Of a stretch of DNA of 64,000 nt, positions 1-9,290 are shown piece after piece (position 1 is the first letter of the stretch; the number at the start of each line of letters is the position of its first letter). The DNA is from Dawidia soli. GTDB taxonomy: Bacteria > Bacteroidota > Bacteroidia > Cytophagales > Cyclobacteriaceae. The translations under genes were made by a program, and so were the position numbers. The notes beneath the pieces were generated by a model. That model worked only from the letters and a program-made list of their open reading frames with translations, had not been told where the DNA came from and did no database searches. The stretch is taken from the NCBI RefSeq assembly GCF_018598185.1, contig NZ_JAHESC010000013.1, positions 87,166 to 151,165 of the forward strand, given 5' to 3'.

Positions 1-925
1 ACGTCTCACACAACGCAGAATCCCGGTCGACCACGGTAATAGCGGAGTTTACCTGGTATTTTGCCAGCAAAGCCTCGACCAACCGTTGCAGATCATTCTG
101 GCAGCCCTCCGCATAATAAAGACCCTCCAGTGCCAGGAATCTGTATTGGTGGCCTATAACGCGGTTCAGCATCGGTATGCGCGACACAACCGACAGTAAG
201 GCTTTGCCATAACGGCCAGGCAGTGAGTGGACCTGCCAGCGGTCCGGCGTGGCCTGCACCCCCGCCACCACCTGCCCGCGCGGATCCCGGAGCACAAAGT
301 ACTGCCCGTCACGAAACAAGTTTTCGGTACTGAACATGGTGTAGTCTGCATAGAACTGCCCCAGGCGCTGCTGTATATCGGCCAATGCATCGTACTGCAA
401 CGATTCGGGCTGAGCGTCGCTGCGAAGCTTAAAGCGGGTGAATATGAACGTGGTGTACTGGCGTACCTTCTCGAACCCGAACGCACGGCACAAACTCACC
501 GATCGCACATTGCGCGGATCCACATACGCATAGTGAAAATATGAACCGGTCGACTGCGCCCAGGTGTCGGTCTCCAGCAGCGTGGCGATCTCTGCCCGCA
601 AAACACTCGGGCGCCGGCCGGGCCTACGGCCAGCAGCAACACGCTTAAACTGATCCAGGAAAGCAAAATACCGTATGTAAAACGCAGGGATGTCGCCGCG
701 CCCCGTCGTGACCCTCCGGAAGCAAAAGCAACATGTTCCCACCGTTTGGCTGCCGCGCTGGAGGCTGACGAAATACGGGGCTGCAATTCCTTCGATCTTT
801 CGGGCGACCTGTGTATGCTGATAGCACATACTCAATCCGGGGGTACCGATAACGTTGTGAGCTAAAATGTGACGGACCCCATCGGATGGCGAAGGTTGGA
901 TGCGCAAATAATTAAAATCTGTCAT
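1..925 (-). CDS. GNAT-type acetyltransferase-like protein, truncated by the left edge
   Basis: An uninterrupted minus-strand frame starts at the ATG at 923-925 and runs off position 1, so at least 308 residues are present and the C-terminus is missing. A good ribosome-binding site (AGGAG) lies a few bases before the ATG. Around residues 128-150 it reads NVRSVSLCRAFGFEKVR, which is the N-x-x-S-x-x-L...GF pattern of the acetyl-CoA binding/C-terminal part of GNAT domains. A further stretch of about 150 residues follows, possibly a second, degenerate GNAT half. The gene begins only 7 bases after the stop of the membrane-anchored protein upstream, so the two are probably one operon. The family call rests on the motif only; substrate unknown. 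Short ORFs in other frames here are shadows. Confidence 0.65.
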   Translation of the reverse strand, partial: MTDFNYLRIQPSPSDGVRHILAHNVIGTPGLSMCYQHTQVARKIEGIAAPYFVSLQRGSQTVGTCCFCFRRVTTGRGDIPAFYIRYFAFLDQFKRVAAGRRPGRRPSVLRAEIATLLETDTWAQSTGSYFHYAYVDPRNVRSVSLCRAFGFEKVRQYTTFIFTRFKLRSDAQPESLQYDALADIQQRLGQFYADYTMFSTENLFRDGQYFVLRDPRGQVVAGVQATPDRWQVHSLPGRYGKALLSVVSRIPMLNRVIGHQYRFLALEGLYYAEGCQNDLQRLVEALLAKYQVNSAITVVDRDSALCET

Positions 926-932
926 ACTCCTT

Positions 933-2204
933 TCACGCGGCCTCCTCCTTCTTTCGATTGACCCCGAAAAAAGCGCCGAGAGCGGAGAACGTGCCGACGG
1001 CCACTTCGTTAAACGCTTCGCTCACTTTCAGGTCCAGAAGGTTCAATCCCAAAACATAATACGCCGCCGCGCACAACAACCCGATCAATGCCGCATAGGC
1101 AAAAGGCTTCACGCTGAATTTCTTCCCACCCTTCAGAAATGTAAGCAGCGCCCCGAACAAGCCGCCACCCAACGCTGCCACCAGGAACATCCAGGGAAAT
1201 GTATAGGCCACCGTCATCTCATACCGCTGTGTGTAGTCCTCTGCCGAGATCGATACGGTGCCGATGCCCTCGGAGCGGAGCATTACCGTAGCCGGTTCGT
1301 TAAACTTCAGATCCAGCGTAGACGGGGTGATCGTTCCACGCTCTGCCTGAAAGCTCACCTTCCGCGACTTGTCCGAAGCAGAGCCAATATACCGGATCGT
1401 TACCGGCACCTCCTGGATCCCCAGGCCCTGAATAGACTTCCGGTCGATGGAGAGCTGCAACGCCGGCTTAACCGGCACGAACACATCGTAACCATTCGGG
1501 TTAAAATTAGTCACGAGCTTTACCAATGCCGAGTCCTGCACATCGCGCTCCATCAACACGACATCCGACAACGGGAGGAACAGATGCGAGAGCTCGATAT
1601 TCTTCGGGGTGATCGTGCGGATCGTGTTGGAGGTGATCTGCAACGGTACCGGTTTATCCAGCGTGGTCACGCCCGCACCTTCCGATTCGTCTACCAACAG
1701 GAAGCTGATCGCTCCCGTGAACAATTCCTTCTTCGCATCAAACTCCAGCGGCACGTTCGAAGCGAAGGCAATGCGGTACGTCGTGCTGGCACCATCGTGC
1801 ATGGACTTCTCAAAATGCAATTCCGGAAGGATCTTCAACTGTGTAACATCGATCGTAGCGGCCAGCGAGTCATCCATTTTCCCCGCCACCCGTTGCACCT
1901 GTCTTTCATCCAGTTTGCCGATAGCATCGCCTAACCGAATCGTCTGTCTTCCATCGATCACCTTGATCTCATCCCGACGCAACAGTTCCTTCGAACCATC
2001 AGGCTGTAACACCTCCAATTTTTGCGTCGGCTTTAAATACGCACGTACCGTGGGCGACACCCGTTGTAGCTGGGGTCCTGGTTGCCTGGGTGCCTGCGCG
2101 GAAACAGAAGTGTTATGTAAACTCCCGGTGCTACGCTGCCCGGCCACAGGCAATGCACCTATCAGCCACACCAAAGACAGATAAACGAAGGTCAGTTTCT
2201 TCAT
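933..2204 (-). CDS. Secreted or periplasmic protein with C-terminal membrane helices, function unknown
   Basis: About 423 residues from the preferred start at 2204, whose product opens with a clear signal peptide (MKKLTFVYLSLVWLIGALPV). A Met 15 codons upstream would bury this signal. The middle is a soluble region of about 300 residues, probably beta-rich and exported, with no motif I recognise. The last 85 residues hold two strong hydrophobic helices (near residues 338-358 and 368-390) and a weaker third, then a charged tail (NRKKEEAA). This suggests a large extracytoplasmic domain anchored by a C-terminal membrane module. It is probably co-transcribed with the GNAT-like gene that begins 7 bases downstream. 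I do not recognise the family. Confidence 0.7.
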   Translation of the reverse strand: MKKLTFVYLSLVWLIGALPVAGQRSTGSLHNTSVSAQAPRQPGPQLQRVSPTVRAYLKPTQKLEVLQPDGSKELLRRDEIKVIDGRQTIRLGDAIGKLDERQVQRVAGKMDDSLAATIDVTQLKILPELHFEKSMHDGASTTYRIAFASNVPLEFDAKKELFTGAISFLLVDESEGAGVTTLDKPVPLQITSNTIRTITPKNIELSHLFLPLSDVVLMERDVQDSALVKLVTNFNPNGYDVFVPVKPALQLSIDRKSIQGLGIQEVPVTIRYIGSASDKSRKVSFQAERGTITPSTLDLKFNEPATVMLRSEGIGTVSISAEDYTQRYEMTVAYTFPWMFLVAALGGGLFGALLTFLKGGKKFSVKPFAYAALIGLLCAAAYYVLGLNLLDLKVSEAFNEVAVGTFSALGAFFGVNRKKEEAA

Positions 2205-2346
2205 AGCCTCAGATTGGAAATACAAAAACCCATCCTGCGTCATTTTCATTCACGCACGATGGGCTCCCTCCTCTAAAGGTACAAAGTTTTGACAAAAGCC
2301 CAACACGACGCCGGTGCAAAGCCATCTGCGCGTGTCCCCGCCCTCC

Positions 2347-2378
2347 TTTTGCACTCAAATCATCCCCTTACTATATTG
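2347..2378 (+). promoter_or_regulatory. Possible Bacteroidota promoter for the DUF6157 gene
   Basis: TTTTG at 2347-2351 and TATATTG at 2372-2378 have roughly the spacing expected for the -33 TTG and -7 TAnnTTTG elements of the Bacteroidota housekeeping sigma factor, just upstream of the start at 2398. This is a motif match only. Confidence 0.35.
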
Positions 2379-2397
2379 TACGACAGTATCGACAGAA

Positions 2398-2811
2398 ATG
2401 AAAGTTCACACCACCAACTACATCGACACCTTCATTGAAGTAGCCGACGACACAAAAGCCAGCAGCGGCACCCAACCGCCTTCCAAGGGAGACAAAAAAA
2501 CCGTTGCCGAAATGCAGTACGCTCTGCTCGCCCGTAACCCTTATAAGTACACTTCCGACGATATCCTCTTCCGGGTATATGCTGAACGGAACGACATTTC
2601 CAAGGAAGAGCAAAAGGCAGCCCGCGAACAATTCTTCTCAAAAGGGCAAGCCTGCCTCCGGGCCTCACCATTGACGAAGACCTATGGCTTTGGCGCTCAC
2701 AGCAACAGCGAAGGCAAGGTCGCCATTTATGGCGTGGAGACGCCGGAGTATGAAAAATTCCTAAAAGACGCAAAGACAAAAAAAGTAAAGGCCATGCGAT
2801 CCGCCCGGTAA
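2398..2811 (+). CDS. DUF6157 family protein
   Basis: About 137 residues from the ATG at 2398; the frame is open further upstream, but the conserved part begins MKVHTTNYIDTFIEVA. The ordered motifs HTTNY-DTFIEVA, an alternating basic linker, TVAEMQY...NPYKYTSDDILF and a C-terminal GFGAHSNSEGKVAIYGVE resemble the DUF6157 family of small cytoplasmic proteins of unknown function, known mostly from bacteria with Bacteroidota well represented. No catalytic residues can be assigned. It is followed after 3 bases by a DUF1801 gene on the same strand, so the two are probably co-transcribed. Confidence 0.75.
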   Translation: MKVHTTNYIDTFIEVADDTKASSGTQPPSKGDKKTVAEMQYALLARNPYKYTSDDILFRVYAERNDISKEEQKAAREQFFSKGQACLRASPLTKTYGFGAHSNSEGKVAIYGVETPEYEKFLKDAKTKKVKAMRSAR

Positions 2812-2814
2812 CGC

Positions 2815-3261
2815 GTGGTTACCACAGCCATGCCGACCTTCGCCAACGCAACCGACATCGATCAGCTGATCGCGGCCCTTCCGCCTGACGAGCAGGTACT
2901 CGTCAGGCGACTGCGTGATCTGATCACCGAATGCCTTCCCCAAGCAACAGAGAAGGCCTACAAGGGCCAGGCCATGCCCTTTTATACCCGACACCGGTTG
3001 ATCTGCTTCATCTGGCCGCCGTCTGCATCGCTGGAAGCAAACACCGATTATGAAAAACAAAAAGCCAAAGGAGTAGTTCTCGGCTTCAACCAGGGTAATT
3101 TAATGTCCCATGAAAATGGAGTATTACAAGCAGAAGGACGCAAACAAGTCTATCACATGTATTTCAAGAAACCGGGCGACATCGACGAAAATCAACTCCG
3201 GGCATTACTATTCGAAGCGGCCCTGATCGACGAGCAATTCAGCAAAAAGAAGAAACGATAA
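2815..3261 (+). CDS. DUF1801 (YdhG-like) domain protein
   Basis: 148 residues from a GTG at 2815; an ATG at 2830 is an alternative start. The protein has the layout of DUF1801/YdhG-like proteins: an N-terminal helical part (IDQLIAALPPDEQVLVRRLR), the central KAYKGQAMPFYTRHRLICFI strand region and a C-terminal lysine-rich tail (FSKKKKR). This fold is similar to frataxin-like and iron-chaperone-like small proteins, but the function of most members is not established. The start is 3 bases after the DUF6157 stop, which indicates an operon of two small cytoplasmic proteins. Confidence 0.75.
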   Translation: MVTTAMPTFANATDIDQLIAALPPDEQVLVRRLRDLITECLPQATEKAYKGQAMPFYTRHRLICFIWPPSASLEANTDYEKQKAKGVVLGFNQGNLMSHENGVLQAEGRKQVYHMYFKKPGDIDENQLRALLFEAALIDEQFSKKKKR

Positions 3262-3368
3262 GCTCACGCCGGATTCAACACATACCACAATCACCCTTGC
3301 GCGATCTAAGATGCAACTTTTGATCCGATCCTCCTAACGGTGGGGTACACGACAGCGCCCGCGACCCC

Positions 3369-4067
3369 TCACGACCAAAACCCGTTCGCAAACACCTTCC
3401 CCCGAAACCCCGACGTAGCCTTCAACGCTTTTCGCACTTTCTGCACCATCGGAATGTGCCCTGCAATATATACCGAGCTATACGCCGACAGGTTCCGCCC
3501 GCGAATGGAATTCAACAACAGCTCTCCCGCGTCAGCATGCGGCTTCATCATAAAGTTAAATCCGCCATGCTCCGCCAGCAGGGATGCGGGCAGTGTGTAC
3601 GCCTCGCTCAAGTAAACATATACATCCAGCGGGCAACGCTCGGGCGAGATCATTTGCTTTAACGCCATAAAATGGCCTAACGCGCTTCCGTCACCCAGGC
3701 CCAACACGTTGCCATCCGACGACGGTAACGAAACCGTGCTTGCCGGCGAAAATTGTATCGTGTCGCCTACGCGCAGTTGTTGCGCCCACGCGCTGCCGAA
3801 CCCTTTGTGCCCGGTTTCCACCAGCATGGTACATTGTTTCTTTCCCACGTCCCAGGTTGCAGGGCTATAATCGCGATATTCGAACTCCCCCACCTTGCAC
3901 TTCAGGCGGGGAATATATTTCCAGCCTGTCATGTCGACGCCGGGAAGATAAAGCACCATCTCGACCATCGTCGCCGGCTCCCAGCGCCGGATTTCCAAAA
4001 CCTTCCCTTCATCGATGATCGCTTTTTCGATCAGATTAAATACTGCCTTCTTAATAACATTTGCCAT
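3369..4067 (-). CDS. Siderophore-interacting-type FAD/NAD(P)H reductase (SIP family)
   Basis: About 232 residues from the ATG at 4067; the longer frame upstream adds a basic, low-complexity segment that does not look coding. The N-terminal half has an FAD-binding beta-barrel like that of SIP/ViuB proteins (LKCKVGEFEYRDYSPATWD). The C-terminal half has NAD(P)H-binding features (LGLGDGSALGHFMALKQM and YIAGHIPMVQKVRKAL). Family members reduce ferric siderophores or other small acceptors in the cytoplasm. No siderophore uptake genes lie nearby, so the true substrate is open. The AraC-type regulator ending at 4159 lies just upstream on the same strand and probably controls it. Confidence 0.75.
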   Translation of the reverse strand: MANVIKKAVFNLIEKAIIDEGKVLEIRRWEPATMVEMVLYLPGVDMTGWKYIPRLKCKVGEFEYRDYSPATWDVGKKQCTMLVETGHKGFGSAWAQQLRVGDTIQFSPASTVSLPSSDGNVLGLGDGSALGHFMALKQMISPERCPLDVYVYLSEAYTLPASLLAEHGGFNFMMKPHADAGELLLNSIRGRNLSAYSSVYIAGHIPMVQKVRKALKATSGFRGKVFANGFWS

Positions 4068-4158
4068 AGTCCGTCGGTGCGATGAATGATACACAACGCA
4101 AAGGACGAGCAGGGGCTGTCCGGCAACAATGACACATCCACGGCAATGATAGGACAAA

Positions 4159-5019
4159 TCACGGTATCGCGATCTTCTCCCGGAATTGCAGCGGCGTCTG
4201 TCCGGTCGTCTTACGAAACAACCGGTTAAAATAGCCCGGATCATCGTATCCCAGCCTGAACGCAATTTCCTTGACGGACTGCGACGTATAGAAGAGCGTG
4301 CGTTTAGCCTCCAGGATAACTTCGTGATGAATCCAGTAGCTCACCGGATTTCCCGTGGTCGCTTTCACCACCTCATTCAGATAAGCCGGAGAAATATGCA
4401 ATGCCGCGGCGTACTGCGCCGGACTCTTCATCACGCGAAAATTGGCCAGTACCAATTTCCGGAATTGCTCCGTGATCAGCGCCGGGCGCGTCTGGTGACG
4501 TGCCTGTACGTCCAGATCCCGCTGAATAGCCAGGGAAAATAAGTTCAGGCAAACGTCCAGCATCGACCGCAGCGTCAGCTCTACAGGAGGATCTTGCTGC
4601 CACCGCCCATCCAGCTGCAGCAGCAGCCGGAAGCTGTCTTTGAAAAAAGAGACCTGAGCCGGATCGACGGCAATGGAGCGGTTCCGAACCGCGCTTTCCA
4701 TTAACACCGACCGGAACGAAGGATGGATCCAGTCCGAATCCACTGCAATGAACCAGAAGACAGCGTTCCGGGTATAAATTCCATGATGCACCTGTCCGGG
4801 TAGGATACACAAGGCAGCACATCCGTGCACCTCCACTTCGTGAAAATCGATCATCACCCGGCTCTTGCCGCTTTCCTGGAACATCAAGATATAGTTTTCA
4901 TCCCGGTGCGGACTGGTGCTTTGCAGACCCAGCTCGTTCGACACGACCCGCGCGATCTCGAACATCTCCTTGCCCCGCCCCCGAAGATTAAACGTCGGAA
5001 TACCAGCCCGCTTTTTCAT
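4159..5019 (-). CDS. AraC family transcriptional regulator
   Basis: About 286 residues from Met 5019 (MKKRAGIPTF); ten more codons are open upstream. The N-terminal two thirds is a cupin-like sensing domain (HRDENYILMFQESGKSRVMIDFHEVEVHG region split over several strands). The last 100 residues form the double helix-turn-helix of AraC/XylS proteins: first helix pair at ISPAYLNEVVKATTGNPVSYW and second at VKEIAFRLGYDDPGYFNRLF, ending in the usual K-T-G-Q-TP-Q-FR. It is transcribed toward the SIP-type flavoprotein gene and likely regulates it. Confidence 0.88.
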   Translation of the reverse strand: MKKRAGIPTFNLRGRGKEMFEIARVVSNELGLQSTSPHRDENYILMFQESGKSRVMIDFHEVEVHGCAALCILPGQVHHGIYTRNAVFWFIAVDSDWIHPSFRSVLMESAVRNRSIAVDPAQVSFFKDSFRLLLQLDGRWQQDPPVELTLRSMLDVCLNLFSLAIQRDLDVQARHQTRPALITEQFRKLVLANFRVMKSPAQYAAALHISPAYLNEVVKATTGNPVSYWIHHEVILEAKRTLFYTSQSVKEIAFRLGYDDPGYFNRLFRKTTGQTPLQFREKIAIP

Positions 5020-5345
5020 ACCTCCAAAGGTGACAAAACCCCGGTGCAAACAAAAGCACTCCCCCTGCGCGCCCTGGCAAAATGCGGGGTATTCATAGGA
5101 TAAATCGCGGTGTCTGCCCGCCCGATGGCGTCGTGACCATACATCCCCTAAAACGACTGCCTGAACTCCAGCGGCGAAAGATTCGTCCTGGCTTTAATGC
5201 TTTGATTTTTCATAATACAAATCTCCGCCGGGAATTACCGGCATCGTTAGCCGAATCGGCTGGCATTGTAGCCAACCGAATGCTGTGCAGCGGGTGTATA
5301 CTAAAAGAGCAGCCGTCGAACACACTCGCGCCTTTTCTTCGCCTC

Positions 5346-7592
5346 TCACACGGATTCCAGGTACCCACTCGTAATAGACTCCTTCACTCCCAACAACTCC
5401 CGGGGCGTCCCCTCAAACACCACGCGCCCTCCCTTGTGTCCGCCGTCCGGTCCCATGTCGATGATCCAATCGGCATTCCGCATAACGCTCACATTGTGCT
5501 CGATCACGATCACCGTGTTGCCCGCATCCACCAGACGGTTCATAATGCTCAACAGGTGTTCGATATCCGACATGTGTAACCCGGTGGTCGGCTCGTCTAA
5601 CACATAGACACTGCCCTTCTTGTGCAGCTCGCTCGCCAGCTTGATCCGCTGACACTCTCCGCCCGACAACGTACTGAGCGGCTGCCCGAGCGTAAGGTAA
5701 TCCAGCCCCACATCGCGTAACGCCTGAAGCTTCTTTTGGATCTCTTTTTGATGAAAGAAATCGCTGGCCTCGGTCATGGTCATCGCCAACACATCGGCGA
5801 TCGACTTGCCGTCGAAGGTATACTGTAACACCTCCTCCTTAAACCGCTTTCCTTCGCACACGTCGCACGGTACCTTGACGCCGTCCAGAAATGCCAGATC
5901 GGTATAGAGCACACCCGCCCCCTGGCACTTCTCACACGCCCCCTCGGAGTTGAAACTGAAGAGCGAAGCGCTCACATTGTTCTTCACAGCGAACGCCTTC
6001 CGCACGTCGTCCATAATGCCCGTATAGGTCGCCGGGTTGGACCGTGTCGACGTGCCCACGGCCGACTGGTCGATCACCACGGCACCAGGATGCTGCTTTA
6101 AGAATACGTGATGGATCAGCGAGCTTTTACCCGAACCCGCCACTCCCGTCACGACGGTCAGTATACCGGTGGGGATGTCGACACTCACATCATGCAGGTT
6201 GTTGACCCGCGCATGCCGGACCGCCAGCGCGCCGGTGGAAGACCGAAACGTTTTCTTAATCGGTGTGGTTTGCTTCATATGCCGCCCGGTAAGTGTGTCG
6301 GACGTGAGCAGCGCATCAAACGTGCCCTCGAACATGATGGTGCCGCCGCGCTTGCCCGCGTGTGGCCCCACGTCGACAATGTGGTCGGCCACCTTGATCA
6401 CATCCGGGTCATGTTCCACCACGATCACCGTGTTGCCCTTGTCCCGCAACTTCTTCAGCAGATCGTTCAGCCGGTGCACATCGCGCGGGTGCAACCCCAC
6501 GCTCGGCTCATCAAAGATATACATCACGTCCACCAGGCTGCTGCTGAGGTGCTTCACCATCTTGATGCGTTGCGACTCGCCGCCCGACAGGGTGCTGGTC
6601 TCGCGATCCAGGCTCAGGTAGTCCAGCCCGATGTCGACCAGGTGCTGCAACCGCTCCCGCAGCGTAACCAGCATCGGCCCTGCCACGGGCCTATCGATCG
6701 CCCCGAGAATGCTGATCAGCTCCGTGATCTCCAGCGCCGACAGCTCGGCGATGTTCTTGCCTTGTATCTTGCAATGCAACGCCGCCTGGCTCAACCGTGC
6801 GCCTTTACACAACGGACACGACTGCAGGCCGATATACGGTGCCACGCGTTTTTGTGTCCGCTCCGACATCGTCTTAAGATCGCGCTTGATAAAGGCCTTC
6901 GTAAATTTTTCAATGACCCCCTGGTAGGTAACGTTCATCTCGCCCCCGCCAAACTGCATCTTTACCTTGCGCGGCTTGCTGTGCAGCAGCAGGTCCATTT
7001 CCTCCGCCGAGAAGTCGCGCAGCTTCTTGTCGTTGTCGAACAGCCCCGAGCCGGGGTACATGGAATTTTCCCATGCCGCAAACACCGGCACCTGTACCGC
7101 GCCCTCGTTTAAGGACTTGTCCAGGTCCACGAACGAATCCGCAATCACGCCCATTTTTTTTCCCAGTCCACTGCACTCGGGGCACATGCCCTGCGGATCG
7201 TTAAACGAAAAGGCATTGGAGTACCCTACGTGCGGCTGGCCTACGCGGGAATATAGCAACCGCAACACGGGGGCGATATCCGTGATCGTCCCGACCGTCG
7301 AGTGCGAGCCGCCCCCCAGTCGCTTCTGGTCCACCACAATGGGCATGCTCAGGTTTTCAATGGCCTCGGCGTGCGGCGGGGCATACCGTGGCAGGAAGTT
7401 GCGCACAAACATCGTGAAGTTCTCATACAGCTGCCGTTGCGCCTCCGTGGCAATCGTGTCAAAGACGATCGACGACTTGCCGGAGCCCGAAACGCCGGTA
7501 AAGATCGTGATCTTCCGTTTCGGCACGCGAAGAGAGATGTCCCGAAGATTGTTCTCGCGCGCACCGCGGATCTCAATATATTCTTGCATCAT
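5346..7592 (-). CDS. Short UvrA-like ABC ATPase (UvrA2/DrrC type)
   Basis: 748 residues, clearly shorter than the roughly 940 of housekeeping UvrA. Two ATPase cassettes are complete: Walker A GVSGSGKSS near residue 33 and GVAGSGKSS near 484; signatures LSGGESQRIK near 334 and LSGGECQRIK near 640; Walker B YIFDEPSVGLHP and YVLDEPTTGLHM. Cys pairs (CPECSGLG, CPLCKGA, CEKCQGAG, CDVCEGK) mark the zinc modules. The length deficit fits loss of the UvrB-binding insertion, as in UvrA2-type proteins linked to DNA-intercalating drug tolerance. It is probably not the main repair UvrA. It stands alone, with a SusD gene next downstream. Confidence 0.88.
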   Translation of the reverse strand: MMQEYIEIRGARENNLRDISLRVPKRKITIFTGVSGSGKSSIVFDTIATEAQRQLYENFTMFVRNFLPRYAPPHAEAIENLSMPIVVDQKRLGGGSHSTVGTITDIAPVLRLLYSRVGQPHVGYSNAFSFNDPQGMCPECSGLGKKMGVIADSFVDLDKSLNEGAVQVPVFAAWENSMYPGSGLFDNDKKLRDFSAEEMDLLLHSKPRKVKMQFGGGEMNVTYQGVIEKFTKAFIKRDLKTMSERTQKRVAPYIGLQSCPLCKGARLSQAALHCKIQGKNIAELSALEITELISILGAIDRPVAGPMLVTLRERLQHLVDIGLDYLSLDRETSTLSGGESQRIKMVKHLSSSLVDVMYIFDEPSVGLHPRDVHRLNDLLKKLRDKGNTVIVVEHDPDVIKVADHIVDVGPHAGKRGGTIMFEGTFDALLTSDTLTGRHMKQTTPIKKTFRSSTGALAVRHARVNNLHDVSVDIPTGILTVVTGVAGSGKSSLIHHVFLKQHPGAVVIDQSAVGTSTRSNPATYTGIMDDVRKAFAVKNNVSASLFSFNSEGACEKCQGAGVLYTDLAFLDGVKVPCDVCEGKRFKEEVLQYTFDGKSIADVLAMTMTEASDFFHQKEIQKKLQALRDVGLDYLTLGQPLSTLSGGECQRIKLASELHKKGSVYVLDEPTTGLHMSDIEHLLSIMNRLVDAGNTVIVIEHNVSVMRNADWIIDMGPDGGHKGGRVVFEGTPRELLGVKESITSGYLESV

Positions 7593-7680
7593 ACTACTTT
7601 AGGGGGTTCGTGAATCTGACTTTAACGGATAATCAGCCCCGGAGGTTACGACGCTGCAAACTTCACGATATGACACCCGC

Positions 7681-7726
7681 AAAAAGAAACCCACGCTGCA
7701 TCACGATAATAACACAGCGTGGGTTT
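7681..7726 (-). terminator. Intrinsic terminator of the minus-strand SusC/SusD pair
   Basis: A perfect 12-bp stem (AAACCCACGCTG at 7687-7698 with CAGCGTGGGTTT at 7715-7726) is followed on the minus strand by CTTTTT. It lies 16-60 bases past the SusD stop at 7742 and closes that operon. Confidence 0.85.
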
Positions 7727-7741
7727 GGTGACGCCGGCATA

Positions 7742-9277
7742 TCAATTATATCCCGGGTTCTGGTACATCTTCTCGGGATCGAGCTTGTATTCGTCGAAGG
7801 GGATTGGAAAATAAATATCTTTGACCGTCACGTTATTCAGATCCGAAATACCGTGGTCCGCCGGATCCTTGCTCTTCATATAATCGACAAATCCCTGGGG
7901 TTCCGAGCCGAAGATACGGAGCAGATCGAACAGGCGATGGTTCTCAAACGCCAGCTCGACCCGGCGTTCGTGCAATATGGCCAACTGCAGCGTCGGATAT
8001 TTTGTATGATACGCTGCGTCTGCGTTCGCCGCGGCATACGGCGGAAGACCGGCCCGTGTACGCGCCTGGTCCAGGTAGCCGATAGCCTCCGCGGTATTCC
8101 CCAGGCGCTCGTTCACTTCGGCAAGCATGAGGATGATATCGGCATACCGCATCAGGATAAAGTCGTTGCCGCCGTAAGCGTTGATACCGGCGGCGGCGCT
8201 CGCATCGCGATACTTGGTAATAAACCAGGCTTTTGCTTTCGCATGGTCGGCCCACTTCACCGAGAAGTCCTTACGGATGTCGTTTGTTTCATAGTCGTTC
8301 ACCAGGTCGGTGTTAACATACGTTCCCTGTCCGGTGGCCGGCTTCTGCGAGTTGATGGTCTCCCCGATGGATTGATTGCGTGCTGCCACGCCAGACGCGT
8401 AGTTCTGATCGCCTTGCTTGTAGACGATCTGGAAAATGATCTCGGGACAGGTATTCTTCTTCGCCACGTCGAACACATCCGCATACGGAATTTCAGACAG
8501 CTGGCCGAAGCTACGCATGCCATACGCTACTTCCAGGTAGGTCCTGGCGTTGGTGAGATTCTCCTGGCGGCTCGCGGCAAAGAGCTCACCCATGGTCAGG
8601 TACACCTGGCCCAGTAACCCGTTGATCGCTGCCTTGCAGGTACGTCCCTTCCCCGCGGCGGTCTGTATGTTGGGAATTTCAGATTCCAGGGCAGCTTTCA
8701 GATCGGCAACGATCTGCGCATACACATCCTCCTGTGGCACGCGATAGGTATGTGTCACGATAGCATCATAGGACGTCAGGTTTTCTGTTACCATCGGCAC
8801 GTCGCCCCACTTGCGCACAAGATGGAAATACGTGAGGGCACGCAGGAAAAGGGCCTCCGATTTATAGATCGCACGATTGGTCTCGTTCGTGAATTTAATG
8901 GAAGGATTGTCCACGTAGGACAACACATAGTTGGCGCGCGACACGGCGACATACAATGCACTCCAGTGAGACTTGAGGTTGGTGTTGCCCGGCAACAATG
9001 AAAAATTGGTGAACTGAAAAGGCTCTCCCGCGTTGCCCTGGTTGTCCAGCCGGCCGGTATTATCCGAGCGTTCCTCGCTGAACAGGTCACTGGTCTCGCC
9101 TAAGCAGTCATTGCTCCGGATGGCATGGTAGATCCCGGCCACAGCTTTGTCGACGTCGATCTCCGACGAAAAATAACGATCGCTGGGTACGGCATTGGGG
9201 TTAGGTACATCCAGATAATCGCTGCACGATGCCAGCACCAGCGCAACGATCACGAACAGTAAACTTATATTTCTCAT
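7742..9277 (-). CDS. SusD/RagB family outer-membrane glycan-binding lipoprotein
   Basis: 511 residues. The N-terminus is a lipoprotein signal with lipobox LASC (MRNISLLFVIVALVLASCSD), followed by the typical YLDVPNPNAVPSDRYFSS start of a mature SusD. Middle tetratricopeptide-like helices and the C-terminal RRVELAFENHRLFDLLRI and FPIPFDEYKLDP motifs are the RagB/SusD signatures. SusD proteins sit on the outer face of the outer membrane and close over the partner SusC pore. The partner is the SusC gene 13 bases upstream (9291-12578). No degradative enzyme accompanies the pair, so the ligand cannot be named. Confidence 0.93.
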   Translation of the reverse strand: MRNISLLFVIVALVLASCSDYLDVPNPNAVPSDRYFSSEIDVDKAVAGIYHAIRSNDCLGETSDLFSEERSDNTGRLDNQGNAGEPFQFTNFSLLPGNTNLKSHWSALYVAVSRANYVLSYVDNPSIKFTNETNRAIYKSEALFLRALTYFHLVRKWGDVPMVTENLTSYDAIVTHTYRVPQEDVYAQIVADLKAALESEIPNIQTAAGKGRTCKAAINGLLGQVYLTMGELFAASRQENLTNARTYLEVAYGMRSFGQLSEIPYADVFDVAKKNTCPEIIFQIVYKQGDQNYASGVAARNQSIGETINSQKPATGQGTYVNTDLVNDYETNDIRKDFSVKWADHAKAKAWFITKYRDASAAAGINAYGGNDFILMRYADIILMLAEVNERLGNTAEAIGYLDQARTRAGLPPYAAANADAAYHTKYPTLQLAILHERRVELAFENHRLFDLLRIFGSEPQGFVDYMKSKDPADHGISDLNNVTVKDIYFPIPFDEYKLDPEKMYQNPGYN

Positions 9278-9290
9278 GGTTAAAGTCTGT

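Noticed and set aside
1..830. Short ORFs at the left edge (166-486, 227-544, 496-786, 645-827)
   Set aside because: All overlap the better minus-strand frame of the GNAT-like gene, which continues out of the window.
6108..7112. 334-codon plus-strand ORF
   Set aside because: Antisense to the UvrA-like gene and made of its third-position GC bias.
7610..8617. 335-codon plus-strand ORF
   Set aside because: Opposite the SusD gene and rich in low-complexity residues; the start lies in the terminator region.
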